Assembly (NCBI GenBank): GCA_964614215.1
Contig: CAZTKP010000018.1
Coordinates: forward strand, 1-27,690
DNA length: 27,690 nt
Source: CAZTKP01 sp964614215
GTDB lineage: Bacteria > UBP6 > UBA1177
Direction of reading: 5' to 3'
The notes beneath the pieces were generated by a model. The model saw nothing but the letters and a program-made list of their open reading frames with translations, was not told where the DNA came from and did no database searches. A program made the position numbers and the translations under genes. Every line of letters begins with the position of its first letter. Position 1 is the stretch's first letter. Below, piece by piece: positions 13,841 through 22,596 of this stretch.

Positions 13841-16800
13841 AAGAGCGGTTTTCATCGCTGCAGTAAGTACTTTCATTGAAACGGGCTTCTGAACGAACCC
13901 TACGGCTCCTTCTTTTAAAGTCTGGGAGATCTCGTCATTCATCGTGTATCCGGAAAGGACGATAGCTCTGATGTCTTTATTTATCTTTTTCAGTTCTCTG
14001 AAAGTTTCAAGGCCGTTTTTTTCAGGCATGATCATGTCAACGAACACAAGGTCTATTTCTTTGTATTTCTCAGCATATATGTCCAGAGCTTCTGTATACC
14101 CCGGACATTCGATAACCTTTGCTTTCTGAAGTTTCAGCATTTCCACGATAATTGAACGTACAATATTCTCGTCATCGATCACCATAATGTTCAGATTATC
14201 CAGAGCTATAGTACTGACAGAAGAGTTCTCGTTTTTCTTCATGTGGTCTTTGTCGCATGGAAAGTAAAGTGTAAAAGTACTGCCTTTATTTTCAATGCTG
14301 TTGACAGTAATTGCTCCATGATGGGCACTTACTGTTCCGAAAACTGCGGCAAGACCCATTCCTACTCCGCCATCTTGTTCTTTTGTTGTAAAGAATGGCT
14401 CAAATATTTTCCCCTTAACAGAAGGAGGTATACCTATTCCTGTATCTGAAACTTCAATTCTGATATAGTTCCCTGAAGGAAGTCCGAATGATTTGAGGAC
14501 AGGAGACTTTGCATCCAGAGTAACCACAGTAGTTCCTATTTTTAAAAGACCTCCTTTTTTCATGGCATCTCTTGCGTTTAGACAGAGATTTAGAAGTGCG
14601 TTCTGTATCTGTCCCGAATCTCCGCAAATTGAACAGGGGTCTTCATCCAGGTTTAGTTCCAGCTTTATTTTTTTGTCAATGCTGTGTTTAAGAAGCTGAA
14701 CAACCTCAACGATTTCATCGTTTATATCCATTGAACTACTATTCATTTTACCTTTTCGGGAAAAAGCAAGCAGTTTCTGTGTGAGGTCGGCACTTCTTTC
14801 AGCCGCTTTCAGGATCTGTTCTGCAAAATCAGATATTTTTTTGCCGTTGGGATTCTGCAGAATAAGTGATGCATATCCTAGAATTCCGGTGAGCTGATTA
14901 TTAAAATCATGAGCGACACCTCCTGCAAGTTGTCCGACAGCATTAAGTTTTTCTACATGACGCAGTTCAACTTCAGCATTTTTCTGCTCAGTGAGGTCTA
15001 GGTGTGTAACGCAGATATAATTTTCATCCTTTTCCGGTTTAAAACAGGTTGTGAACAGATATTTGTCCATTGGTCCGCTATAACGCTCTCTGATCATCTG
15101 TTCGCCTGTTTTTGCAACCTGAAAATAAAAATCGTTCCAACTGGGATCAAGCATCGGAAAAACCTCAAGAATAGCTTTTCCCACAACATTTTTCTTTTTA
15201 ACATCGAACATTTTTTCATAAGAACGGTTGATCCTTACAAATCTGAAGTCAGATAAAACACCGTCGTCTGAATAAACAGGCTCAAGAATTGCGGCGGCAT
15301 TTGCCATGTTTTTGAATACATGTTTGAACTTGGCTTCACTTTTTCTGTAAGCCTCCTGAGTTTTACGGAGCACATCAATATTTACGAAAACAAGAACAGT
15401 TCCTTCAATTTCCTGAGAGTCGTTAAGATAAGGATGGATCTTTAAAAGAAAACTTATACCGTTCTGTATTTCAATGTCTTCTTCGATGTGTTTTTTTGTC
15501 TTTTTCACTTTTTCTATCAGCTTGACAAGATCAACGTTCACAAGTCTTGAGTTTATATGAGTGATCGGTCTTAATATGTCCTGGGGAAGAAGATCGAAGA
15601 TCTCTTCGGCATCACCGGTGAATTTTCTGATCTTATTTTCCATATCAAGGAATATGGTCCCGATCTTTGTACTTTTAATGAAGTTGTTGAGGTCGTTGTT
15701 GACTGTTGTCAGCTGATTTATTTTTTCTTCGAGCTCTTTGTTGACTGTAAAAAGTTCCTCGTTTGTGCTGTTCAGTTCCTCGTTTGTGCTCTGGATCTCC
15801 TCAGAAGATGCAAGAAGTTCCTCGTTTGATGATTCAAGCTCTTCAATTGTGGACTGAAGATGTTCTCTGGTATAGAACAGTTCCTGCTCAAGATTCGCAA
15901 CCCTTTTCTTTGTGTCGATATCGATGTCTACTACTTCGGGAATTTCTCTATCTGTTTTTGTGGTCTCAACTGTAATAAGAAGAAAAGATGTGTCAAAATT
16001 GGGATCGGAAACGTGGTTGGCAGTAATTGACACAGGCGTTTCATCAGTAGTTTTTGTGGTACACTTTACAGCTTTCTCTTTTTTTGTGTCGAGAGTTCTG
16101 AAAATATCGGATAAAGCCATTGAAATGTTTTCATCCACCATCGAGAGAATGTTGAGAGACATTCTTCCTGTCCGGGGTTTAATGATCCGGGACGTGTCTC
16201 CGAATGAATGTACGATCTCTCTGTTATTGTTCAGGAGAAATCCACAGGGCATGTATTTTTCGAGCAGAATGTCGTAAGCTCTCATTAACCTGGGGTCGTT
16301 GAGAAATGTGTTCGACCTCCCGAGGTTTTTGAAATTAAATTCACTTCTTTTGCTTTTTATCGGAAATTTTGTCGAGTTTCTGGGGATAGATCCGGGAGCT
16401 CTTCTGTAAATATTATTTTTTCTGTCAACCGGAATAAATTCCGACTCAAGCGGTGTAACACTTTCACTATTCCCGAGAAAAAGAAGTCCTTCGGGCTGCA
16501 AAGTGAAATGAAAAGTGGAAAGTGCCTGAAGACGGGCATCGTTGTTAAAATAAATAAGAAGATTTCTACAGCTTACCATATGAAGTCTTGTGAAAGGCGG
16601 GTCACTTGTAATGTCGTGATGTGAAAAAACAACTTTGTTTCTGATGTTACTGCTTATCTGATAGTGGTTTTCCCCTTTTTGGGAAAAGTATTTTTTTAAC
16701 ATTTCATCGGGAATCGATTTAACATCATCCTTGGAATAAAGTCCCTGGCTGGCTTTATCAATATGGGGCTTAAAAGAATCCGATGCGAACATTTTTACTT

Positions 16801-17236
16801 TTGAGAACAGGCCTTCATCATTAAGTTCTTCGCATATTGAGATCATGATACTGTATGCTTCCTGTCCTGTTGCACATCCGGCTACCCATATTCTCAGATC
16901 ATCTTCTTTTTTCAGGGTGTTGAAAAGTTTTGGAAGAACGACCTTTCTGAAACTGTCAAAAGTTTTTCTGTCTCTGAAAAAGTCAGTTACTCCTATCATG
17001 AGATCGCCGTAAAGATTATTCAGCTCGGCAGGATTGTTGTTTATTAACATGCTGTAATCACTGGTCTTGTCACACGACATCAGTTTCATTCTTCTTTCAA
17101 TTCTTCTTGAGACGGTTGCAGGCTTGTAATAGTTCAGATTAAGTCCGAACCTTTTGTATATTGCGTTAAAAATATCTCCGAAATCATTTTCAGTTAGATG
17201 TAACTGGGTATTTTCACTATTTTTATCTGTTGTCAA
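13826..17236 (-). CDS. CheR methyltransferase-PAS-histidine kinase-receiver hybrid protein
   Basis: A 1136-residue cytoplasmic signalling protein with no membrane segment. Domains: CheR all-alpha N-terminal part (about 15-70); CheR SAM-dependent methyltransferase (90-275) with 'GCATGQEAYS' from G120 and 'SCRNLLIYF'; a PAS-like segment (310-425); a coiled coil (445-512) built of 'EELESSNEELLASSEEIQ'-type repeats; PAS domains (515-635 and 645-755); HisKA with H776 in 'GGVAHDFNNQLTG'; HATPase with 'NLCLNARDAM' and 'DTGIGIP'; receiver with phospho-acceptor D1067 in 'VFVDMIMPEKNG'. All catalytic residues look intact. CheB, the usual N-terminal partner in this architecture, is missing, and no chemoreceptor gene is nearby. 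I chose TTG 17236 because GGAGG lies 5 nt upstream; the longer frame begins within that ribosome site at TTG 17248. Confidence 0.92.
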   Translation of the reverse strand: MTTDKNSENTQLHLTENDFGDIFNAIYKRFGLNLNYYKPATVSRRIERRMKLMSCDKTSDYSMLINNNPAELNNLYGDLMIGVTDFFRDRKTFDSFRKVVLPKLFNTLKKEDDLRIWVAGCATGQEAYSIMISICEELNDEGLFSKVKMFASDSFKPHIDKASQGLYSKDDVKSIPDEMLKKYFSQKGENHYQISSNIRNKVVFSHHDITSDPPFTRLHMVSCRNLLIYFNNDARLQALSTFHFTLQPEGLLFLGNSESVTPLESEFIPVDRKNNIYRRAPGSIPRNSTKFPIKSKRSEFNFKNLGRSNTFLNDPRLMRAYDILLEKYMPCGFLLNNNREIVHSFGDTSRIIKPRTGRMSLNILSMVDENISMALSDIFRTLDTKKEKAVKCTTKTTDETPVSITANHVSDPNFDTSFLLITVETTKTDREIPEVVDIDIDTKKRVANLEQELFYTREHLQSTIEELESSNEELLASSEEIQSTNEELNSTNEELFTVNKELEEKINQLTTVNNDLNNFIKSTKIGTIFLDMENKIRKFTGDAEEIFDLLPQDILRPITHINSRLVNVDLVKLIEKVKKTKKHIEEDIEIQNGISFLLKIHPYLNDSQEIEGTVLVFVNIDVLRKTQEAYRKSEAKFKHVFKNMANAAAILEPVYSDDGVLSDFRFVRINRSYEKMFDVKKKNVVGKAILEVFPMLDPSWNDFYFQVAKTGEQMIRERYSGPMDKYLFTTCFKPEKDENYICVTHLDLTEQKNAEVELRHVEKLNAVGQLAGGVAHDFNNQLTGILGYASLILQNPNGKKISDFAEQILKAAERSADLTQKLLAFSRKGKMNSSSMDINDEIVEVVQLLKHSIDKKIKLELNLDEDPCSICGDSGQIQNALLNLCLNARDAMKKGGLLKIGTTVVTLDAKSPVLKSFGLPSGNYIRIEVSDTGIGIPPSVKGKIFEPFFTTKEQDGGVGMGLAAVFGTVSAHHGAITVNSIENKGSTFTLYFPCDKDHMKKNENSSVSTIALDNLNIMVIDDENIVRSIIVEMLKLQKAKVIECPGYTEALDIYAEKYKEIDLVFVDMIMPEKNGLETFRELKKINKDIRAIVLSGYTMNDEISQTLKEGAVGFVQKPVSMKVLTAAMKTALSASV

Positions 17237-17272
17237 GATATCCTCCAATTATGCGACGGAAAACACATTTGA

Positions 17273-17301
17273 AAAATACAGGATTTCTAATAAAAAGTCA
17301 A
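17273..17301 (-). promoter_or_regulatory. Promoter of the CheR-kinase gene
   Basis: On the minus strand TTGACT (17301-17296), 17-nt spacer, TATTTT (17278-17273), about 37 nt upstream of the TTG start. Divergent from the htpG promoter. Confidence 0.6.
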
Positions 17302-17341
17302 AACAATATCAGATAATAAGGTGTTGAGATGCTGTCGAGAG

Positions 17342-17369
17342 TTGACTTTGAATGAACTGTCTTTATATA
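17342..17369 (+). promoter_or_regulatory. Promoter of htpG
   Basis: TTGACT (17342-17347), 16-nt spacer, TATATA (17364-17369); alternative -10 registers one or two bases on are possible. It is of housekeeping type: no CIRCE element and no sigma32-type -10 (CCCCAT-like) is seen. Confidence 0.55.
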
Positions 17370-17406
17370 AGATTGCGAATTTTGGTTAATGTTGAAGGAG
17401 GAAATA

Positions 17407-19341
17407 ATGGGAAAAAGACAATTCAAAGCAGAAACAAAGCAGCTTCTGGACCTTATGATCAACTCGATCTACACGAACAAGGAAATATTTTTAAGAGAAC
17501 TTATTTCCAACAGCTCCGATGCGATAGATAAGCTCAAATTCCGGTCTCTTACCGATTCCGGTCTGCTTGGCAAAGAGGGAGAGCTCATGATTGAGATCGA
17601 GCCGGATAAGGAAAACAATACTATCACGATAAGAGATAACGGAATAGGTATGACCCATGATGAAGTTGTTGAAAATATTGGAACAATTGCAAGAAGCGGG
17701 TCAAAGGAGTTCTTCGCGAAACTTAAGGAGAGCGAGGAGGGCAGTAACGCGGAAGAGCTTATCGGTCAGTTTGGTGTAGGTTTTTACAGTGCTTTCATGG
17801 TTGCAGAAAAAGTGAGGCTCAGAACAAGGGTTGCCGGTGCTGACAAGTCTGAAGGTGTCGAGTGGATCTCTGCGGGTGACGGACACTACACGATTGAAAA
17901 GAAGGAAGTTGAAGATAGAGGAACTGAAATAACTCTTTTCCTCCGAGACGATGTTAAGGATATGGGGCTTACGGACGAGTTTCAGATAGAGGAACTTGTG
18001 AAGAAATACAGTGACTACATCCGTTATCCTGTCAAAATGGATGTTACAACTGAAGTGCCTGAAGAAAAGGATAAAGACGGAAAGGTGATCAAGGAAAAGG
18101 AGACCGTAGTTGAGACAAAGACGCTTAACTCGATGAAACCTATCTGGCTGAAAAATAAAAGTGATGTCGAGGATAAGGAATATGCTGATTTCTACAGACA
18201 TGCCTTCCATGCCTACGATGAACCCTTTGACGTTATTCAGACAAAGGGAGAGGGAACAGTCGAATACAATGCCCTCATCTTTCTTCCTTCAAAGGCTCCT
18301 TTTGATTTCTATTCAAATCAGTTCGAAAGGGGAATAAAGCTCTACAGCAAGCAGGTTTTCATCATGGAAAAATGCAAGGAGCTTATTCCGGAATACCTTG
18401 GATTTGTTAAGGGAATTGTCGATAGTCCGGATTTTTCACTCAATATTTCAAGAGAGATCCTTCAGCAGGACCGGCAGCTTTCTATAATTGCAAAGAACAT
18501 TGAAAAGAAGATACTTCAGTCTCTGAAATACACCCTTGAAAAAGAAAGGGAAAAGTATGTGAAGTTCTGGAATGAATTTGGTCGGGCAATTAAGGCCGGT
18601 GTTTATGCGGGTTTCGGCATGAACAAGGAAAAACTCCAGGATCTTCTGCTTTTTGAATCAAGCCATGATGAAAAGATGACAACGCTTGCCGAGTATGTTG
18701 AAAGGATGCCGGAAGGTCAGAAAGAGATATACTTTGCAACGGGTTCAAGCAGAAATTCAATTGAAAAAATACCTCAGATGGAAATGCTCAAAGACAAGGG
18801 TTACGAGGTGCTTTTCTTTACAGATAAGATCGATGAGTTTACTTCTACAATTCTTCTGAATTACAAGGAAAAACCGCTTAAGAACATATCAGGCAGCGAC
18901 CTTGATCTTGATAGTGAAGAAGAGAAAAAAGAGAATAAGGAAAAGAGAGAAAAACTTGAAGAAAAGAGCAAGGATCTCCTTGAAAACATTAAGAAAAATC
19001 TTGAGGGCAAGGTTGCAGAAGTCCGTCTCAGTTCAAGACTTAAGAACAGTGCAGTCTGTCTTGTAAGCGGAAGTGACGGAATCAGTCTCAACATGGAACA
19101 GGTGCTTTCAGAGGCTTCAATGTCAGATATGGCTGCACCTAAAGCCTCAAGAATTCTTGAGATAAACCCTGAGCATGCACTTTTTGAAAAGCTTAATACA
19201 CTCAATGAAAAAGACAGCGGAAAACTTAAGGATTATTCAGAACTTCTCTATCAGCAGGCGCTTGTTATGGAAGGAATTATGCCCAGCGATCCTGTTGAAT
19301 TTGCTTCAAAGATTGCCGATCTGATGACTTCGGCACAGTAG
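17407..19341 (+). CDS. htpG: Molecular chaperone HtpG (bacterial Hsp90)
   Basis: A 644-residue ATP-dependent dimeric chaperone of the cytoplasm. The N-terminal GHKL ATPase domain is complete: 'ELISNSSDAIDKL' (E31, N35), 'RDNGIGMT' (D77-G81), 'GTIARSGSKEF' (92-102) and the lid/phosphate loop 'GQFGVGFYSAFMVA' (from 120). The middle domain includes the client/ATPase arginine region 'LNISREILQQDRQL'. The C-terminal dimerisation domain follows a lysine/glutamate-rich linker ('SEEEKKENKEKREKLEEK'). I chose ATG 17407 because AAGGAGG (17395-17401) is 5 nt upstream; the ATG at 17389 precedes the ribosome site. Its stop is 3 nt from the stop of the convergent peroxiredoxin gene. Confidence 0.97.
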   Translation: MGKRQFKAETKQLLDLMINSIYTNKEIFLRELISNSSDAIDKLKFRSLTDSGLLGKEGELMIEIEPDKENNTITIRDNGIGMTHDEVVENIGTIARSGSKEFFAKLKESEEGSNAEELIGQFGVGFYSAFMVAEKVRLRTRVAGADKSEGVEWISAGDGHYTIEKKEVEDRGTEITLFLRDDVKDMGLTDEFQIEELVKKYSDYIRYPVKMDVTTEVPEEKDKDGKVIKEKETVVETKTLNSMKPIWLKNKSDVEDKEYADFYRHAFHAYDEPFDVIQTKGEGTVEYNALIFLPSKAPFDFYSNQFERGIKLYSKQVFIMEKCKELIPEYLGFVKGIVDSPDFSLNISREILQQDRQLSIIAKNIEKKILQSLKYTLEKEREKYVKFWNEFGRAIKAGVYAGFGMNKEKLQDLLLFESSHDEKMTTLAEYVERMPEGQKEIYFATGSSRNSIEKIPQMEMLKDKGYEVLFFTDKIDEFTSTILLNYKEKPLKNISGSDLDLDSEEEKKENKEKREKLEEKSKDLLENIKKNLEGKVAEVRLSSRLKNSAVCLVSGSDGISLNMEQVLSEASMSDMAAPKASRILEINPEHALFEKLNTLNEKDSGKLKDYSELLYQQALVMEGIMPSDPVEFASKIADLMTSAQ

Positions 19342-19344
19342 ATT

Positions 19345-19812
19345 CTACAGCTTTTTAATTTCAGCTATAACTTCTTCAATATCAGGAACTTCCATGATCT
19401 CGTAGCGTTTTATCCAGACGATCTCATGGTTGTGGTTAAGGAGGATGTTAGCTCTTCCGCTTACACCTGCTTTTTCGATAAACTGTTCATACATTTTAGC
19501 GACTTTGCCATGCGGCCAGAAATCCGCTAAGAGTTTGGTTTCTTTAACGTTTATGCTGTCGGCCCATGCTTTTTTTGCATAGATGGAATCAACACTGAGG
19601 CCGAGAGCAACGGTGTTAAGTTCTTCAAGTTCTTTTTTCTTAAGTTCGAGGGTTTTCATCTGGATTTCGCATACTCCGGTAAAAGCAAGCGGATGAAAGC
19701 TCAGAAGAATATTCTGACAGTCAAACTCTTTAGTATCTACCGGATTTCCATCCTGATCCGGAAGAACAAATTCAGGGCCCGGATCTCCAACTTTTAGTTT
19801 CATTTCCTTCAT
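19345..19812 (-). CDS. Peroxiredoxin (AhpC/TSA family, AhpE-like)
   Basis: A 155-residue thioredoxin-fold peroxidase reducing hydrogen or organic peroxides. The active-site motif P-x3-T-x2-C is present as 'PLAFTGVC' (P41, T45, C48), and the conserved arginine lies in 'SGRANILLN'. The only other cysteine is C32 before the active site, with no C-terminal resolving cysteine, so a 1-Cys or AhpE/BCP-like mechanism is likely. It has no signal peptide. ATG 19812 has AGGAG 6 nt upstream, and this ribosome site overlaps the pal stop codon, making it the last gene of the tol-pal operon. Its link to envelope function is unexplained. Confidence 0.88.
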   Translation of the reverse strand: MKEMKLKVGDPGPEFVLPDQDGNPVDTKEFDCQNILLSFHPLAFTGVCEIQMKTLELKKKELEELNTVALGLSVDSIYAKKAWADSINVKETKLLADFWPHGKVAKMYEQFIEKAGVSGRANILLNHNHEIVWIKRYEIMEVPDIEEVIAEIKKL

Positions 19813-19821
19813 ATGTCTCTC

Positions 19822-20520
19822 CTAGTTAACGCGCTTAAACTCTGCACGTCTGTTCTCATACCAGGCATCTTCATTTGATGCGGGATCTACAGGTCTTTCT
19901 TCACCGTAACTGACGATCTTCACTCTCTTTCCGTCAACACCGAGCTGGATAAGTTTGTTCTTTACTTCCTTTGCTCTTTTTTCACCGAGAGACATGTTGT
20001 AGTCAATACTTCCCCGTTCATCGGCGTGACCTTCGATACGCACAACTTTTTCCTCAAAGTTAAGCATCCACTTTGCCATCAGTTCAACGCTGGCCATGTC
20101 CTCTTCCCTTATATCGTACTGATCAAGTTCAAAGTGAATGACCGGGAAATCAAGATCGGGATCTTCTGCCGGATTCTGGATTTCCTCAACTTCTTCCTCT
20201 TCCTCTTTAACAACTTTTTTCTTCGGGAGACATTCATCCGGATGAGTCTGATAGTACTTGACGATGGCATCACTCTTTTCCTTAACTTTCAGGAAAAGTT
20301 CCTTCGCCTTGTCATAGTTCTTTTTGTTAACTTCTTCCCTAGCCTTGTTTAAAAGCTCTTCAGCTGCCAGATAATTTTCCCTGTCACAGTCCTTACCGAC
20401 AGCTGCTGACCGGAAAGCTTTTTCTGCAAGCTCCCTTTCAGCCTTCGGAGGCTTTGCACAACCGAAAGCGAGTGTCATAGCAATTGCTGCAACCAAAAGA
20501 ATTGAGACCTGTTGTTTCAT
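19822..20520 (-). CDS. pal: Peptidoglycan-associated lipoprotein Pal with helical N-terminal extension
   Basis: A 232-residue outer-membrane lipoprotein: lipobox 'LAFGC' with C21, then a helical region (about 25-95, 'YLAAEELLNKAREEVNKKNYDKAKELF') that resembles a DUF4398-type domain. A Glu/Val-rich linker (105-120) leads to an OmpA-like peptidoglycan-binding domain (about 125-232) with 'IEGHADERGSIDYNMSLGEKRA' around the diaminopimelate-binding loop. It anchors the outer membrane to the cell wall and is a partner of TolB and TolA in division. It is longer than the roughly 170 residues of enterobacterial Pal because of the helical extension. GAGGGG lies 8 nt before the ATG. It sits 25 nt after tolB. 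Confidence 0.94.
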   Translation of the reverse strand: MKQQVSILLVAAIAMTLAFGCAKPPKAERELAEKAFRSAAVGKDCDRENYLAAEELLNKAREEVNKKNYDKAKELFLKVKEKSDAIVKYYQTHPDECLPKKKVVKEEEEEVEEIQNPAEDPDLDFPVIHFELDQYDIREEDMASVELMAKWMLNFEEKVVRIEGHADERGSIDYNMSLGEKRAKEVKNKLIQLGVDGKRVKIVSYGEERPVDPASNEDAWYENRRAEFKRVN

Positions 20521-20545
20521 GAAAGAACCCCTCTTATTTTAATTG

Positions 20546-21847
20546 TTACTTAATTACCTGTGGAGACCATGCCGGTGTAATGGCTTCTCCATCTCCGTAG
20601 TATACCATCACCTGCTTATCTCCCTTGACGTTTGAAAGGAAAATAGCGTTTCTGCCTTTTCTGTTCGAAGAAAAGACAAGAAGTTTGCTGTCAGGGGAGA
20701 ACGAAGGTGTTTCATTTTTACTCTGTTTCTGGGTAACCCTGGAGATCACCCTTGTTGAAAGGTTGAAAATAAAAATATCAAAGTTGTAGAACTCGTCACG
20801 ACCTGTGAATGCAATATACTTTCCGTCGGGGCTGTAATCAGGATCCTGATTGTACTTTCCCTGAACAGTAAGTCTTTCAACTCTGCTAGTGTTGTTTGTC
20901 CATAATCTGTAGATGTGAGGACTGCCCGAACGGTTGGATACAAAAGCTATTTCTTTTCCGTCAGGACTGAATGAAGGCGCTGTATCGATCGCCATGTTGC
21001 GAGTCAGTCTTTTCAGTTTGCCTGACACTGTATTGAGCATATAGATCTCGGCATTTCCGTCTTTGGAAAGTCGAAGGGCAATGTTTTTTCCGTCAGGGTG
21101 GGATGTGGCGGAAGTGTTCAGCCCTTCGTAGCTTGAAACGAGTCTGATCCTTTTAGATCTAACATCAATGTAGTAAAGATTGGGATTGTTCTTTTCGTAG
21201 GAAGTAAAGAATATCTTTTTTCCATCGGCAGACCATTCAGGAAGAAGCAGGATCTTTTTTGATGTATGGACGATATTTCTGTTCGATCCGTCAAAATCCA
21301 TGGTCACGATGCTGTACATGCCGCTTTTCTTCTCAATGAAAGCTATTCTGCTGAACATGAAGGTCATTTCTTCGCCGGTAAGGAGATAGACGAGCTCGTT
21401 AACGAAACGGTAGGCAGCCTTTTTAAGCATTTTCGGAGATGCCTTATATGTCTTCTGAAGAATTTTCTTTCCTTCGGCAACATCAAAAAAGTAAAGATCA
21501 AGCTGGGGTTTTGCCCCGCCTTTTAGATAACCTTTGATAAGTCCCTTGGCATTAACGTTCATCCAGTTCTTAAAATCGATCTTTCCAACTTCGGTTTCCG
21601 GTTTTTCAAGAAATGACCTGGAATCAAGAACATTAAAAAATCCTGTAAGATTAAAGGCCATCTCCATAGCTCCTGTAATCTTGGAAGAAAGGTCTTTCTG
21701 TTTTTCATCCGATGTATGAACAGGGCTGACAGCAAGGTTGTATTCGGAAATGGTTCCGTCCGTTACCTCCACCTTTACCTGAGACAGCAGCGGTGCGACT
21801 GTCAGTGTTATCAGCATGAAAATTATTAACCTGGAGTAAATGGACAT
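20546..21847 (-). CDS. tolB: Tol-Pal system beta-propeller protein TolB
   Basis: A 433-residue periplasmic protein: signal peptide (about 1-23), N-terminal alpha/beta domain (24-150), then a six-bladed propeller with TolB/PD40 repeats such as 'WSADGKKIFFTS', 'SFSPDGKEIAFVSNRSG', 'DYSPDGKYIAFTGRDE' and 'SFSPDSKLLVFSSNRKG'. By family knowledge it shuttles between Pal and TolA and carries the energy signal from TolQRA. ATG 21847 has AGGAGGG about 6 nt upstream, so the start is secure even though the first 22 nt lie inside the end of tolA. Length is normal. Confidence 0.96.
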   Translation of the reverse strand: MSIYSRLIIFMLITLTVAPLLSQVKVEVTDGTISEYNLAVSPVHTSDEKQKDLSSKITGAMEMAFNLTGFFNVLDSRSFLEKPETEVGKIDFKNWMNVNAKGLIKGYLKGGAKPQLDLYFFDVAEGKKILQKTYKASPKMLKKAAYRFVNELVYLLTGEEMTFMFSRIAFIEKKSGMYSIVTMDFDGSNRNIVHTSKKILLLPEWSADGKKIFFTSYEKNNPNLYYIDVRSKRIRLVSSYEGLNTSATSHPDGKNIALRLSKDGNAEIYMLNTVSGKLKRLTRNMAIDTAPSFSPDGKEIAFVSNRSGSPHIYRLWTNNTSRVERLTVQGKYNQDPDYSPDGKYIAFTGRDEFYNFDIFIFNLSTRVISRVTQKQSKNETPSFSPDSKLLVFSSNRKGRNAIFLSNVKGDKQVMVYYGDGEAITPAWSPQVIK

Positions 21848-22596
21848 TCAAATCCCTCCTTTAATACCAGTTTTTTCAACTCACGGTCTTTGGGCAATGG
21901 CAGTGTCCCTGTTTTCTTTATAGCTTCTATAACTGAACTGTCAAATATATTGTTCCCGGAAGCTGTTACGACTTCGATACTATACACTTCTCCTGAGTAG
22001 GTTATTCTGAAAAATACTTCGGCAGAAAGGTTTTGGAGATCTTCTTTTTTAATAATTGCAGGTATTTGCCAGTTTTTCCTTATCATAGCACTTATCTTCC
22101 GTGTATACATATTCGCTTTGAGAGCAAGTGCCGGATCGGTAACATCTCCGTCTGCCACTCCGTCTTTTGCTCCCTCATCTGTCTCTTCCGCCCGCGCGTC
22201 TTCCTTAATATCTTTCATGGTGTCTGAAAGCAGTTCGGCAAGTGACGGCGGCTTTTTCTCCTTCTTTTCCACTTTCTTTTTCTTTTTTTCGTTCTTTTTG
22301 ACAGGCTTTAAAGAATTCCCCTTTTTATCTTCAGGCTGTGCCTTGGATTTTTTCGGTTTTGTGATTCTCGGAAGAAGTTTCTCGTCTCTTTCTTTTCCAA
22401 GTTTAACCAGTCTTGCCTGTACTGAATCGAATTTGATCTTTTTTCCGTTGCTGAAAAACAACCCGGAGCCGAAAGCGAGGATCAGAACAAGATGTGCCGC
22501 TACGGAAATTGCATAGAATCTTGAAAGAAGGCCTCTTTCCGCCTTGTCGTACCGTCTGTTAAAAACAAATGTACTACTTCTTTCCATCTGGCTCAT
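21826..22596 (-). CDS. tolA: TolA/TonB-type energy-transducing protein
   Basis: A 256-residue inner-membrane protein with one transmembrane helix (about 27-48) and a charged periplasmic arm rich in Lys, Glu and Pro ('KKNEKKKKKVEKKEKKPPS', then acidic). The C-terminal TonB/TolA-like domain (about 165-256) includes 'YTRKISAMIRKNWQIP' and 'SAEVFFRITYSGEVYSIEVV'. It connects the TolQ-TolR motor to TolB and Pal. It is shorter than enterobacterial TolA (about 420) because the helical arm is reduced. The ATG overlaps the TGA of tolR (ATGA); AAGGGG lies just upstream. TonB itself is the alternative, but tolQ/tolR before and tolB/pal after decide for TolA. Confidence 0.9.
   Translation of the reverse strand: MSQMERSSTFVFNRRYDKAERGLLSRFYAISVAAHLVLILAFGSGLFFSNGKKIKFDSVQARLVKLGKERDEKLLPRITKPKKSKAQPEDKKGNSLKPVKKNEKKKKKVEKKEKKPPSLAELLSDTMKDIKEDARAEETDEGAKDGVADGDVTDPALALKANMYTRKISAMIRKNWQIPAIIKKEDLQNLSAEVFFRITYSGEVYSIEVVTASGNNIFDSSVIEAIKKTGTLPLPKDRELKKLVLKEGFECPFTPG

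Noticed and set aside
17249..17406. CIRCE or sigma32 control of htpG
   Set aside because: No TTAGCACTC-type inverted repeat and no heat-shock -10 sequence; only housekeeping-type promoter elements are present.
19330..19355. Possible bidirectional terminator between htpG and the peroxiredoxin
   Set aside because: Only a four-base GTAG/CTAC stem with mismatches lies there; the following CTTTTT alone is not enough to call a terminator.
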